Source of the DNA: Fennellomyces sp. T-0311
Taxonomy: Eukaryota; Mucoromycota; Mucoromycetes; Mucorales; Lichtheimiaceae
Direction: 5' to 3'
DNA: 64,000 nucleotides
Assembly: GCA_025266875.1 (NCBI GenBank)
Contig: JALLLT010000002.1
Span: 744,001 to 808,000, forward strand
Shown here: positions 25,232 to 36,057 of the stretch, piece by piece
Position numbering within the stretch: position 1 is the stretch's first letter
Layout of the letters: each line of letters starts with the position of its first letter
Translations under genes and position numbers: made by a program
The notes under the pieces: generated by a model
Database searches by the model: none
Seen by the model: only the letters and a program-made list of their open reading frames with translations
Told to the model about the DNA's origin: nothing

Positions 25232-26576
25232 ATGTCTGACATTTCTGATGACGAGTTTCAACCACTTGAGCCCACCCTTAAGAATGTACTAGACCAAAAC
25301 TCTTTGCACTGGATTTTCGTTGGCGGCAAGGGTGGTGTTGGTAAGAACTGTCCTTCTGCGCAAACCCCTTTAGATGATAACATCGATCGTTTGAAAAGGT
25401 AAAACGACCACATCATGTTCCTTGGCTGTACAATTGTCCAAAGTGCGCGAATCCGTCTTGTTAATTTCGACGGATCCTGCTCACAATTTGTCGGATGCGT
25501 TTGGTCAAAAGTTCTCAAAGGAGGCAACGCTTGTCAATGGTTTCGAGAACTTGTATGCCATGGTAACAAGCTCGCTTTTGTTTGCGCAACAGCTTGTTCT
25601 TGCTAACGATGCCCGTCCATTTAGGAAATCGACCCAACGTCCAGTATTCAAGAAATGATTGAACAATGTAAGACAATGCAAAAGGGAGACGAAAAAGAAA
25701 ATGGTTGCAAATGTTGACAGTGCTGCAGCGGATCAGGGCAATGCTATGGGCAGCATGGTGCAGGATCTGGCATACGCGATTCCTGGTGTGGATGAAGCAA
25801 TGGGGTTTGCGGAAGTAATGAAGTAAGGACGGGAACAAAGAGGAAAGGGAAGAGATGAGACGCTCAACTGTTGCTTAGGCAAGTCAAATCCATGAAGTAC
25901 TCTGTGATTGTTTTCGACACGGCACCCACGGGCCACACGTTGCGTTTCCTGTCATTCCCCACAGTGCTTGAAAAGGCGCTTGCAAAGATCAGCGGGCTGA
26001 GCGGTCGATTCGGGCCCATGTTCCAACAGGTAAGGCCGAGTGTGCGGGTGTGGTTTGCTAGGCGAACTCAACAGCAGGGTAAAGGTGTCGGGCATGATGG
26101 GGCTGAACGCCAACCAAGAAGACATGTTTTCCAAGCTGGAGGAGATGCGATCGGTGATTACGGAAGTGAACAACCAATTCAAGGATCCGGTGAGTTGCTT
26201 GTGTTTGAAGAGTAAATGGAAGGTTTGGGCTTACACTGCTGGGTGTTAGAACACAACCACATTCATCTGCGTGTGCATCAGTGAATTCCTGTCGCTGTAC
26301 GAAACCGAGCGCATGATCCAGGAGCTGACGGCGTACCATATTGACACGCACAACATTGTGGTGAACCAGCTGCTGTTCCCCAAGGAGGGCTCCAACTGCG
26401 AGCACTGCAACGTGCGACACAAGATGCAGCAGAAATACCTGGAGCAGATCTACGACCTGTACGAAGACTTCCACATTGTGCGCATGCCGCTGCTGACCAA
26501 GGAAGTGCGCGGCACCGAGGACATCAAGAGCTTCAGCAACATGCTGATCGAGCCATACCAAACCCCAAAGAACTAA
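25232..26576 (+). CDS. GET3: Get3/ArsA-family ATPase for tail-anchored protein insertion
   Basis: Cytosolic homodimeric ATPase that carries tail-anchored proteins to the ER. The ATG is at 25232, 66 bp after the PDK1 stop. The deviant Walker [14 protein letters not shown] is split by an intron in the GK codon region. Switch I is [12 protein letters not shown], switch II is [13 protein letters not shown], and the client-binding region follows ([13 protein letters not shown]). The zinc-binding CxxC is in [14 protein letters not shown], and the A-loop-like [10 protein letters not shown] precedes it. Introns were placed so that EMIEQ joins SDQGNAMGS and FQQ joins VSGMM. All key motifs are intact, so the gene should be functional. 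It lies directly upstream of the Hsp40 gene on the same strand. Confidence 0.95.
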
Positions 26577-26682
26577 AGTTGTTTGACGCCGGAAAAAATA
26601 CAAAATAATTACACACACGTTTCTTTTCACTTTGGAAATATTCCGCTGTCTTCTTTTTTTTTCTTCTTCCTTGTAAACCGCA

Positions 26683-27947
26683 ATGGTGCGCGAGACAAAG
26701 TACTATGAGAGTCTGGGCGTCGACCCCAGCGCATCCGAAAGCGAGCTGAAAAAAGCATACCGCAAGCTCGCTTTGAAATACCATCCGGACAAGGTATTGG
26801 AAGTAATAAAGAGACCCATCCAGCGCGCATCTAACCGCACGAAAACCAGAACCCAGATGCCGGCGACAAGTTCAAAGAAATATCACACGCCTACGAAGTG
26901 CTTTCGGATCCTGACAAACGACGAATATACGATCAGTATGGCGAAGAAGGGCTGAGCGGCGCCGGGATGGGCGATGCCATGAACGCCGAAGATCTGTTTT
27001 CGAACCTGTTTGGTGGAGGACTGTTTGGCGGCGGTGGTCGAGGTGGACCCCGTCGAGGACGAGACATGGTGCATCATCTCAAAGTATCACTCGAAGACCT
27101 TTACAATGGCATCACCAAGAAAATTGCCGTGCAAAAACACATCGTATGTCCCGAGTGCCAAGGCCGCGGCGGCAAAGAAGGCGCCGTGCAAGAGTGCAAA
27201 CAATGCAAAGGCGTTGGTTTCACGGTATCGATGCGTCAAATGGGTCCCATGGTGCAGCAAGTGCAGCAACCCTGTCAAGAGTGCAAAGGCCAAGGCGAGA
27301 TCATTGATGAAAAGGGCCGCTGTCAAACGTGCAAAGGCAAAAAGGTGGTCAACGATCGCAAGGTGTTCGAAGTGCATGTCGACAAGGGCATGCGGGATGG
27401 ACAAAAGATTACGTTTTCTGGCGAAGGGGATCAGCAGCCAGGTATCGAGCCTGGCGACGTGGTGATTGTCCTGGCACAAAAGCAGCATGATCGTTTCACG
27501 CGCAAGGGCGACGATCTCGTGTTTGAGGCCAAGGTGGACTTGCTCACGGCATTGGCCGGTGGTCAGTTTACGATACCCCATCTCGACGATCGTGTGCTTG
27601 TAGTCACCATCCAGCCCGGCCAAGCCATACGTCCCAACCAGATCAAGGTGATTGAACACGAAGGCATGCCTGCTTATCGTCACCATGACAAGGGAAACCT
27701 GTTTGTCAAGTTCAATGTTGACTTTCCACCTCCCGACTGGACAGACAAGGATAGCATTGCCAAGCTCGAAGCGATCCTGCCCCCGCGACCAACCTTGCCC
27801 GCGTTCGGCGACAAGCATCCCGAGCAAGTGGCCATGGTCGATGCGAACGAGACGCAGAGTGCCAGAGCAAGCAACGACCAGCCCATGGACATTGATGAAG
27901 ATGAAGACGGCCAGGGTGGGCCGGGTGTACAGTGTGCACAACAGTGA
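26683..27947 (+). CDS. YDJ1: Type I Hsp40/DnaJ co-chaperone, Ydj1-like, with CaaX end
   Basis: Stimulates Hsp70 ATPase activity in the cytosol and at the ER and mitochondrial surface. Two exons (26683-26793, 26850-27947) give 402 residues. The J domain has YHPDK with the HPD motif split from the next helix by the intron. A Gly/Phe-rich linker ([14 protein letters not shown]) follows, then four CxxCxGxG-type zinc repeats ([36 protein letters not shown]), where the last has lost its final Gly. The C-terminal substrate-binding domains come next. The protein ends in CAQQ, a CaaX box expected to be farnesylated, as in Ydj1. It is 106 bp downstream of GET3 and ends tail-to-tail with the RPN6 gene, 48 bp apart. 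Confidence 0.95.
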
Positions 27948-27995
27948 AAAAAAAAGTATATTGTAAATTGCCCATCATTTCTACAGACTATTGTT

Positions 27996-29692
27996 TTAAG
28001 AAAGTTTCGCAGCCTAAAATAAACACCGTTCAATCCATCGAATCCCCATCGTAACGCTCGTCCCTACCTTTTGGTACAGGCTGGAAACAACCTTGTCCAC
28101 CTGCTTCAGCGTCTCAATGGCAGACTCGTACGTCTTGTCCTCCTCTGGCTCCTCAAAGACGATTAAGCACCCGGCTCCTTGGTCAAGGATGCCGTGGAAT
28201 GCCTTGTCCAAAATCATTTGTGATAACCTGCAGTCCGCCAAGTCAGCCCTACGATCCATAAGACGACAGTCGACCGACTTACTTGTTCTCGACTTGCTGT
28301 GTTGGGAGCTTGACCACGTCTGCGATGTGAGAGATTTCCACTCGAGAGAACGGTTCGATGATGCGGACAAGATTCTGCTCAAGAAGCGTGTCGTAGAGAG
28401 CTGCGAGCTGAGTGCGGATAATAGGATCGTCATTAAGTTCTATACTACCAGTTAGCTCCTCCCCTCCACTCCCAGCTATTGTTCAAGTCCAACGTTTACC
28501 ATTTGTGTAGGTAGCGAGAGTCGTCTCAAACTCTTGCAAGTTTCTGTTTTGATGTGCGTTGGCGACAGCCTTCATTGCCTCGATATCGGCACCAGAGTAG
28601 CGCAGCGCGACCTTGCCGCCGAGAATCGAATGAATATCTTCAGGCTGAGAATACAGTTAGAGCAGACCCGTTTTATACATGTTGAAGGAATCCAAACTTA
28701 CCAGGTTGAGCATGATCTTGCACAACAACATGTATTTGAGTGAGAGAACGGCCTTGGGATCGTCTTGGCTGGAGTAGCCTTCGAACGCCTCGAAAAAGTA
28801 CGAATAGGCCGTCTTGTAATCCTTCTCCTCGGAATGAAGGACACCCGACTGCATATCCAAAGCAGCTTGTAAAAGAGGTGGGCAGTAGATAGCGTTAGCC
28901 GATGTGCGTGCGGATGTGAGAGCGGCCTAGATGTGCACAATGAGCAAAACTCCCTCCACTTGTCTCTTCTTGTCATTCCACAAACTCACTCTTGCTTTTG
29001 GCAGATTCCGCAGAGCATGACAAACTCGACTTTCCAGCAGCTGTACTTCAACCAACACCATCTTGTCATCCAAACGCTTCAACTCCTTGAGCAACTGCGA
29101 GATCAGGCTGAGCGATTCGTGATACATTTTGTTATCGAGATAGAGGGCGACCAGACGAGTCTCCAGCGACTGCTTTAAAAAGATACGCTTCTCTTCGACG
29201 GACCAAGCGATGGTTTCTTTGCATACGTCAATTTGAAGAGGCAGGCAGTTGGGTATGCCACCGAAATAATCGATCAATGTGCGAACTATTCAACTCGATG
29301 TTATTGCCACAGTATCCCTCACATAGCACTATCCTATACTTGCTCAGTTTCGCTGTCTTGGCTTTGGCAATGGACCCCATAAACGATCGCGATGACCGAA
29401 TCAACTGTGCAAGTTCCTGAGCCAATCTATTTTTTTTGTTGCGATTTAGCTTTTATTCTTTTGGCAAGATAGAATGTGGCTGGATGTTTTACCCAAGGTC
29501 ACGATAAAGTTGTCCGAGATGGATGAGCGCATACTCTTGCTCTTTCAACAATTCGTCGCTGCTGGATTGTTCTGACAAGACCGAGTGGTACAAGGCAATA
29601 GCTTGTTCAATCTGTTTGGCATTCTTTAATTCTTCAGCTTGTACAAGACGCTGCGTTGGTGGTTCCGCGTTCTTTTGTGTGGCAGTGACCAT
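27996..29692 (-). CDS. RPN6: 26S proteasome regulatory lid subunit Rpn6/PSMD11
   Basis: PCI-domain scaffold that clamps the proteasome lid to the base and core. The ATG at 29692-29690 starts a TPR-like helical N-terminus ([20 protein letters not shown]). This continues through [20 protein letters not shown] and [20 protein letters not shown] to the winged-helix part of the PCI domain ([25 protein letters not shown]). The last exon is tiny (28013-27996) and encodes only AAKLS and the stop; joining it after LYQK restores the family-typical C-terminus, which the longer unspliced reading lacks. Five or more introns in total. Confidence 0.94.
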
Positions 29693-29990
29693 GGTTTGTT
29701 TCAAGAAAAAAAAAGTGAGATCGTTCAAACTTGCCCCTCCACCTTTGGATACCGCCCCCTTTACATTACGCGTCGCGAACGCAGAAATCTCCGCAGACAC
29801 ATATTTGATTGGTGGTACAGCTTTGATGTGGTTCCATGGCAACGAATTGTTATTAACTTCACTGTCTTGCGTGGCGGTACGCCATGCACTATTGGACTCC
29901 ATGAACCACTTTTTGCTCCACACCACCATTTCCACGGACACTCGATTTTCACTCTGACAAGCATCATTGTTATATTTGAAAACGTCAACA

Positions 29991-30826
29991 CTAACGCCAA
30001 GAATCCAGATCTTCTGGATTGACATAGACGTTCTCTCCATTGTCTCGTATCGTCTCTCGTTTTTTATCCCTCGGCAACGGTTTACGCATATCTACACCAG
30101 ACGTTTAGCTTTTCTCCCTTTTTTTCACCCCAAAACAATAAGAGCCATACCATATGCATCTTCATTCGTTGCGCCAGAGTAATAATTCCGTACACGGCGA
30201 TAAACCGAATAACCAAACTTGCGATACATCCCAATAGCCACTGCATTGGATACTCGTACATAGAGATCCACAAACCATCCATTGTATCTAATAAACGTAT
30301 CTCTTAGCAACCCACATCTCACGTTTTGTTCAGAAAGATTACGTTTTCTCGGACACTTCTTCGAGCAAATTCATCATGCCGTCCGCCAAACCCAAGCGAC
30401 GGTATTCTGGAGCAACCGTAATGGCTGTAACGTGTCCATGCCAGTTCTTTCCGGTACCTTCAGCCTTACCCATGACTAAAAAAAAAATGATATTAGACGG
30501 GTTATTGTATTGCGCGAGACTCGCATACCATAACCCATGAGACGATCGTGTGTTGACATCTGAACACAGAACAAATCAGGCCATTGCGCAAGATATTGCA
30601 AGTAGAACGAAATGTTATACTAAGATGGTTGGAACAATGGTTGGTATAACCAAAACGCGTACTCATTGTGGAGCTTACTTGCAGTTTCGGTCAAAACATC
30701 GCAATTGCTAAAGTTTCCGCGGGAGATAACATTTTGTTAGACATGCGCTGAAGGATCGAGAAAGAAAGCTTACACGTTGTTGAATTCAAACAGATCGGTC
30801 GCTTTGAATCGTCGTAACAAACTCAT
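29991..30826 (-). CDS. NAT3: NatB catalytic subunit Naa20/Nat3 (N-terminal acetyltransferase)
   Basis: Acetylates nascent proteins starting Met-Asp/Glu/Asn on the ribosome, together with the Naa25/Mdm20 subunit. The start MSLLRRFKATDLFEFNN is at 30826. GNAT features follow over several small exons: FYLQYLAQWPDLF, the acetyl-CoA-binding APEYRRLGLADGMM (R-x-x-G-x-A type), then VDLYVRVSNAVAIGMYRKFGY and VYRRVRNYYSG. The final exon, joined through DAY-DMRKPLPRDKKR, ends with a TAG at 29993-29991. At least five introns. The gene is co-oriented with RPN6, about 300 bp upstream of it. Confidence 0.93.
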
Positions 30827-33800
30827 GACAGTTTTTGAAAACGAGAAAAGCTGCTGGAATTGAACTTTTTCTCGGGAAATATATGGAAATGTATCAAAGT
30901 GCATCCTTTGATCGGTATGCAAGTCTTGATAGTGCATTATTCTTTAGAACAGTACAGAAGAGGACGTGCTGCCATTTAGCATCACTGCGATGGAATGCTA
31001 TGGTGCTCTTCTTTTGATTCAAGAGCTGTGCAGCATACTCCGTTCGAACAATCCACAGCACTCTATCAGACTCTTTCTTTAGCTCGTCACCGTTTAGGTG
31101 AAAAATATGCAGTTCACATAAGTATTCGTGGCTGCATATGCTAGCAAAATATGTATAAAATATTTCTAATCATACATACCTGCGTAGCCATCCATTACAT
31201 AGTATGCATAAGTGTGCCACTAGTATCCTGGAATGGGCCTACGTACATATAGACACTGCCTCCTTCGACACACAGCGCTAAAACAGATACGCATGCATGT
31301 TTGAAAAGTGGCTGCTATAGAAGAACGAGAAGCATAGTATTCTGGCAAAACTAGCCAGCATCAAGACCGGTTCTTCTTCAGTTGATTGAGAATACGTACA
31401 CTATAAAAATGGCCGTAGGAATAAAGCTTATCTCGGAGCAATCTCTAAATCATTTGTTACAGTTCCGTAATACACGCGTAGGTCTCTATTTTTTTCTGTT
31501 GAACAACTGTACTTTTGTTGACAAGATACTATCTGATACCTATGTGGCAAACTTCTCGGATATTCCTTTATCATACTGAAGAGCAATATGCACTGCATTC
31601 GCCTTTCATGCCAGAAAATCCTGGATGTGTCGATAACTACGTTATGAACCCATGGCCATGATAATAGCTACGCTGTGGAAGGACATGCCATACCATCGCA
31701 AGGTATCTCGGCCGTGGGATTCACGCATGCGCATATGAAAACATGGTTAAGGCTGTGACTAAGAATTTGCGTCTAGGAAACAGATGCACATCTTTTTTTT
31801 CCTTAATATGCTTCCAACACTTTACTGAGGGAGATTTTTAAATTCTCCATTTTCTACCTTTTTTACTGTTGCTCATGAGGGATATTCTTGTGGAAATCAC
31901 GCCAGCGAATCTCGAATAGAGTTGGACGTATTTCTTTCTCATGAACACCACACGGGTCTACCACTCTGCAAACCAACGCTTACCCACCCATTCTTTGCTC
32001 TTAAGTAAGGGCACGTTCGGATACAAAAGTTATTTTCAAAAGCCACTTTGGAAATATCGACGCTATTATCCAAGAAGTTAAAAAAAAAGGTATTTTGGTG
32101 GTTACCCGAACGCACTCTAAAACTGCTGGCTGAAACGCGATTTGTTATGGCATGTAAACATAGCAAGTTTGTTGCTACTGCCGTGCACCGTCTTCCCACT
32201 TAGGTAATCATCCCTGGTCATTATTTTGAAAACAGGGCTCACGTTTAAGCGACGAGGAACGCGCAGGTCGATAGTTACAATGATGTGCTGGTGTCGATGG
32301 CAGATCTTAAGCTCAGGGTCGGATAACGATATGATATGACAGCCGTTAATATCAAAGAACAGCAATCTCTGTAATATACCCTGGGTTCTGTTATTCCTTT
32401 ATTATTTTTATTTTACAATGGACGACATCTGGCATCCAGACGTTCGACTTTATCATATGAACCTTTTACATCACTGAAACTAATAATATACAGAAAGATT
32501 GGCATTTACTATGCAATGGGGTTGCATAGGTTCTAGCCCGGACAAACTGATGTAGGATGGTCTTATCAATGATGTGTGCGGGATAAAGCAAATGGGATTT
32601 AATAGGCCTTTGGTTACAATATATGCTGGTAGCAGTAGGATTAGAGAACGGTATGTACAAACATAAGCTAGTTTACCACTTACCAGAGAGCGCAATTTCA
32701 CAATATGTCTTAGTGTCATGAATTAGATTATCATTGACGTGACCTCCGATACCTCAATAACTTCAACTCGAACAGTTGCATAGCGTACAGCAGGTGGACC
32801 TTAGTTCTTACTTTTTTCGTTCCACGGCATCGACAACGGGGATGATGCCATCTCTGTTCTGCATCGAGGTGGGATTGCTTTTTTTTTCACCGCTATTGAG
32901 TGTCATAATAACTATATCTTTCATTGCCCAACTGTGTATAAAATCATGGCTATCTATTGTGAAAGATTTCCTCCGGTGAATCCATAGCGGTGTCCAAAAT
33001 TTCCGGAGGAACTTAAGGAATCTGGGGCTTCTTCAGGCAGTTCTTGGACAAAGTTTTCAAGGCTCGGACGATCGACTGTTACATCCAGATGAGACCAGCA
33101 TCATCAAGAGGGTACATACCGGGAAACGATACGGCAGCTATCGTCACGCTTTGTATATACGCCTCCATGATAACTTGTACAAGAAGTTAATGCTTTGCAA
33201 GTTAAGAATATGGCGATGAATAATGATTTTATAAGCGATGTTATACATGCGATCACTAAATCTCGTCCATAGCGGCTACAGGTCTTGTCAAACTTGTCAT
33301 TACGTATTAATATGATCTTGCCGTTAAAAGCTCAATGGATAAACAATAGCTACGGAGCGGACGGAATTTTCAACAGAGACAGAAACTATGCATTGACCTG
33401 CTGGCAGAAGCCCAACACAAAAGCCCACAACAACGTATCACTGTAGATAGTAGATGCATTTCCGCAGATTTTATTTCTGTTTCTTATCCTAGAAAGTACG
33501 TATATCAACCACGAAATTAGTTTTAGAACAAGCCCAGGTATCAGTATTTTAATCCCTAAAGCATCACTTTTGCAGATGTACATACGTCCTGAGTACTGAC
33601 AGACCGGTTTGTATATATCCTCCTTCCCATTTTTTCTCACGCACGACTTCAACACCTCTTTTTGCAACAACCGCGACAATCTCTAATGCTCGTGGTTTCC
33701 TGATTAAAAAAAGTTGGGGGGGGGGGGTTTCAGCACGCACTATATGTATATCACGTACCCAACCGCCCTTTCATTTATTTCTTTCGAAGCACACGTCTCT

Positions 33801-33945
33801 GTTACCTTCTTGATCTGAATAAGCCAAATGTACTGTGATCTACTTTTGTTAGCTTACCCAATCTACAAGCCCTTTTTCTTATTTTACTCATAGATTTATC
33901 TTTGTGAACTGTCGTTTACTCTCTAACAAAAAAAAAGCTCTTTCA
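30827..33945. other. Gene-poor AT-rich interval
   Basis: No intact gene recognised. A 57-codon ORF at about 31410-31580 follows a TATAAAA-like sequence but has no family features. Between about 32950 and 33700 the minus strand holds coding-like pieces (see finding). A 12-base G run is at 33716-33727. Confidence 0.45.
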
Positions 33946-36057
33946 ATGTTTGCGTTAGACACTTCAAACGACATGAAGCGTTACTCACGTCCAACTGGTA
34001 AGTCGATAAAATTTTTATCAAGGAACTATGAGCAACTAATTATAGCTTACAAAGTACGTCCATGAAACCGTTCTAATCATATTAGCGCAAGGCTGTTATG
34101 ACAATCCCAAATTCCGTCAACGAATGACCTTTCCATAGACGGAGTTCACGCAAGGAGCCCCGGCAACAGAAGAGCCTATTAGAGCCAGCTCACTCTGGCT
34201 CGAGCAACAAGTACAGCTTCGGCTGAAAGCCCTGTCTACTCTATTACTGTAAGTCCTTCAGAACCTGCCTGGAGACTGATTTCACTAACCAGCCTTAGAA
34301 CTGGTGCAGCCATAACTGGCCAACATCCCCGTCACCCTAAAGCTCTGATTTTGAATATCCTTCGCATGATGTTTGCGATATTCCTGCTTTTACAACTTCC
34401 AGCGATTTTAGCGACGTTCTGGTGCGTTTCAAACCTCTCTTACAGACGTAGCTTGACCATATACTTGATATTACAAACAATTTCCATCCGGTTAAAGATG
34501 CTAATCTATTTTGGATGCAGAAGTATCTATAATTCAAGCATCGGTTTACATAATTACATGAAAAAAAGGAAAACTGAGCCCAACTTTCCGACTATTTGTT
34601 GGAAATAGCTTGGCGCACTCGGACAAATAGGTAACCACGCTTTTACAGGATATATTGCAAATGAAGAGTACGAATGCTCATGATGGCTATTAATGGCAAA
34701 AAAGCGAGAAAGGCACTACCAGAGGAATAGAGCAAACTATTTTATTACAGTTGCCGCTTTATATAGCGATATTTTGTATAACGATAATTCGATATAACGA
34801 TACAATTCTCGACGCACCAAAACGGTAATCACTGCCAAATCCCATTTTATATAACGATATTTCGATATAACGATAAAGTTTGGGTTGCACCATCGTATCG
34901 TTATATAAAGCGGCCACTGTACTTTACTCCAATAAGACGGACATCGAAAGTGCAAGTAGTATGAACATTGATGCATAAGCATTGTTCATTGCCAGGTAAG
35001 GCAGCTATGGAAATCCTTAGTGAGATGGAGACAAGTTTTTTGCGAGAATAAGGAAGCAACAGAGCCTCAAGTCATTCCTGGAACAAGCACTGGTACCCCG
35101 GTTCGACGGCAAGTGAGTAGCAAAAGAAAGCCTTTGATACCGGCCGACAACGTGTCCTCGACGTTTATGGGTCAGTGGAACGGGGCAATATATGGAAGTT
35201 CAGCACCGGAAAGCTTATGGAGGAAAATAGATGAAACTTGGTACCCTGAGCGTAGCAAGAGCATTAAATCTATCTTTATACTCGGCGTATGATTACAGAT
35301 TATTCTTATTTTTTCTCCTGAAGATATTCCCTCGATTCCTTTAATCTGGCTCATCGGATCCTGAGTCGAAGAATGAGTTCTTCCCTGCTGACGGAATAAC
35401 TGGAGGGAGCATGAAACCACACCGCTCCCCGAAGAAGCTTAATGACTTTTTGGTGCGCTTTGACAACACGGTAAGCAGAGCATAGTTATTGTAATAATTA
35501 CAATGGCAATAATTATGATTTTTCTATTGCGACCGAACTTGACGTGCGTTTCAAAATTGTCACCATTAACAAGTTCCATCCATTTAGAGGTAGTGCTTTT
35601 TCCGGTTGCCGAAAGTCGATTATCCAGACCTTGAATCTGTTTTTCAACAATTACCTCGAGAAGAGCTGCACCGAACCTGATCTTCTTAAATGGTTTTGGA
35701 CCCTCTTAGACAACAGCTTGGACAATATAAAGATATTGTTATGAACAAGCAACTATGCTATAATGTAGGTGAACGGTGTGCTCATGATAGTGATAGGAGC
35801 GGGGTGAAAGCAAAGCGACTCCTAAAGGACAGAACCGCGGTCGTTCTATTAATGCTATTGCTAGAACTGGGTGGAAGGATGTAGACCGCCTTTACAGCTG
35901 CCAGCTGTCTGAACTTGGCGCGGTTGAGATGGAGGCATCAAGTATTCAGAGCAGCACCAAGAGCGTGTTAGAGCTTGGCGTGAGGTATTCGAAGATAATA
36001 ATGGACATGTTGGTAAAAAATCGAGAGACTAAACCTCGACAGCCTTTGATCAATTAA
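33946..36057 (+). pseudogene. Decayed spliced gene or retroelement coding relic
   Basis: On the + strand, patches of protein-like sequence are joined by plausible splice sites but broken by stops. At 34139-34250 is FTQGAPATEEPIRASSLWLE followed by QQVQLRLKALSTLL. After an intron with branch CTAAC comes TGAAITGQHPRHPKAL, then a different frame (DFEYPSHDVCDIPAF, TTSSDFSDVLVRFKPLLQT) with in-frame stops. A final open stretch of 86 codons to about 36057 (GWKDVDRLYSCQLSELGAVE, SKIIMDMLVKNRETKPRQ) follows. I do not recognise the family; a gag-like or other mobile-element protein is possible. A MITE lies inside the relic. Confidence 0.4.
34748..34919. mobile_element. 172-bp MITE with 23-bp terminal inverted repeats and TA target duplication (Tc1/mariner-pogo type)
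   Basis: The left end CAGTTGCCGCTTTATATAGC and the reverse complement of the right end CAGTGGCCGCTTTATATAAC continue as GAT and match at 21 of 23 positions. The element is flanked by TA on both sides (34746-34747 and 34920-34921). It has no coding capacity. Two internal direct copies of TTCGATATAACGATA lie at 34788-34802 and 34861-34875. TA target duplication and CAG ends fit the Tc1/mariner-pogo superfamily; family assignment is inference. Confidence 0.85.

Noticed and set aside
31410..31579. 57-codon ORF preceded by a TATAAAA-like sequence.
   Set aside because: A good-looking TATA box is expected by chance in such AT-rich DNA, and the peptide has no recognisable features.
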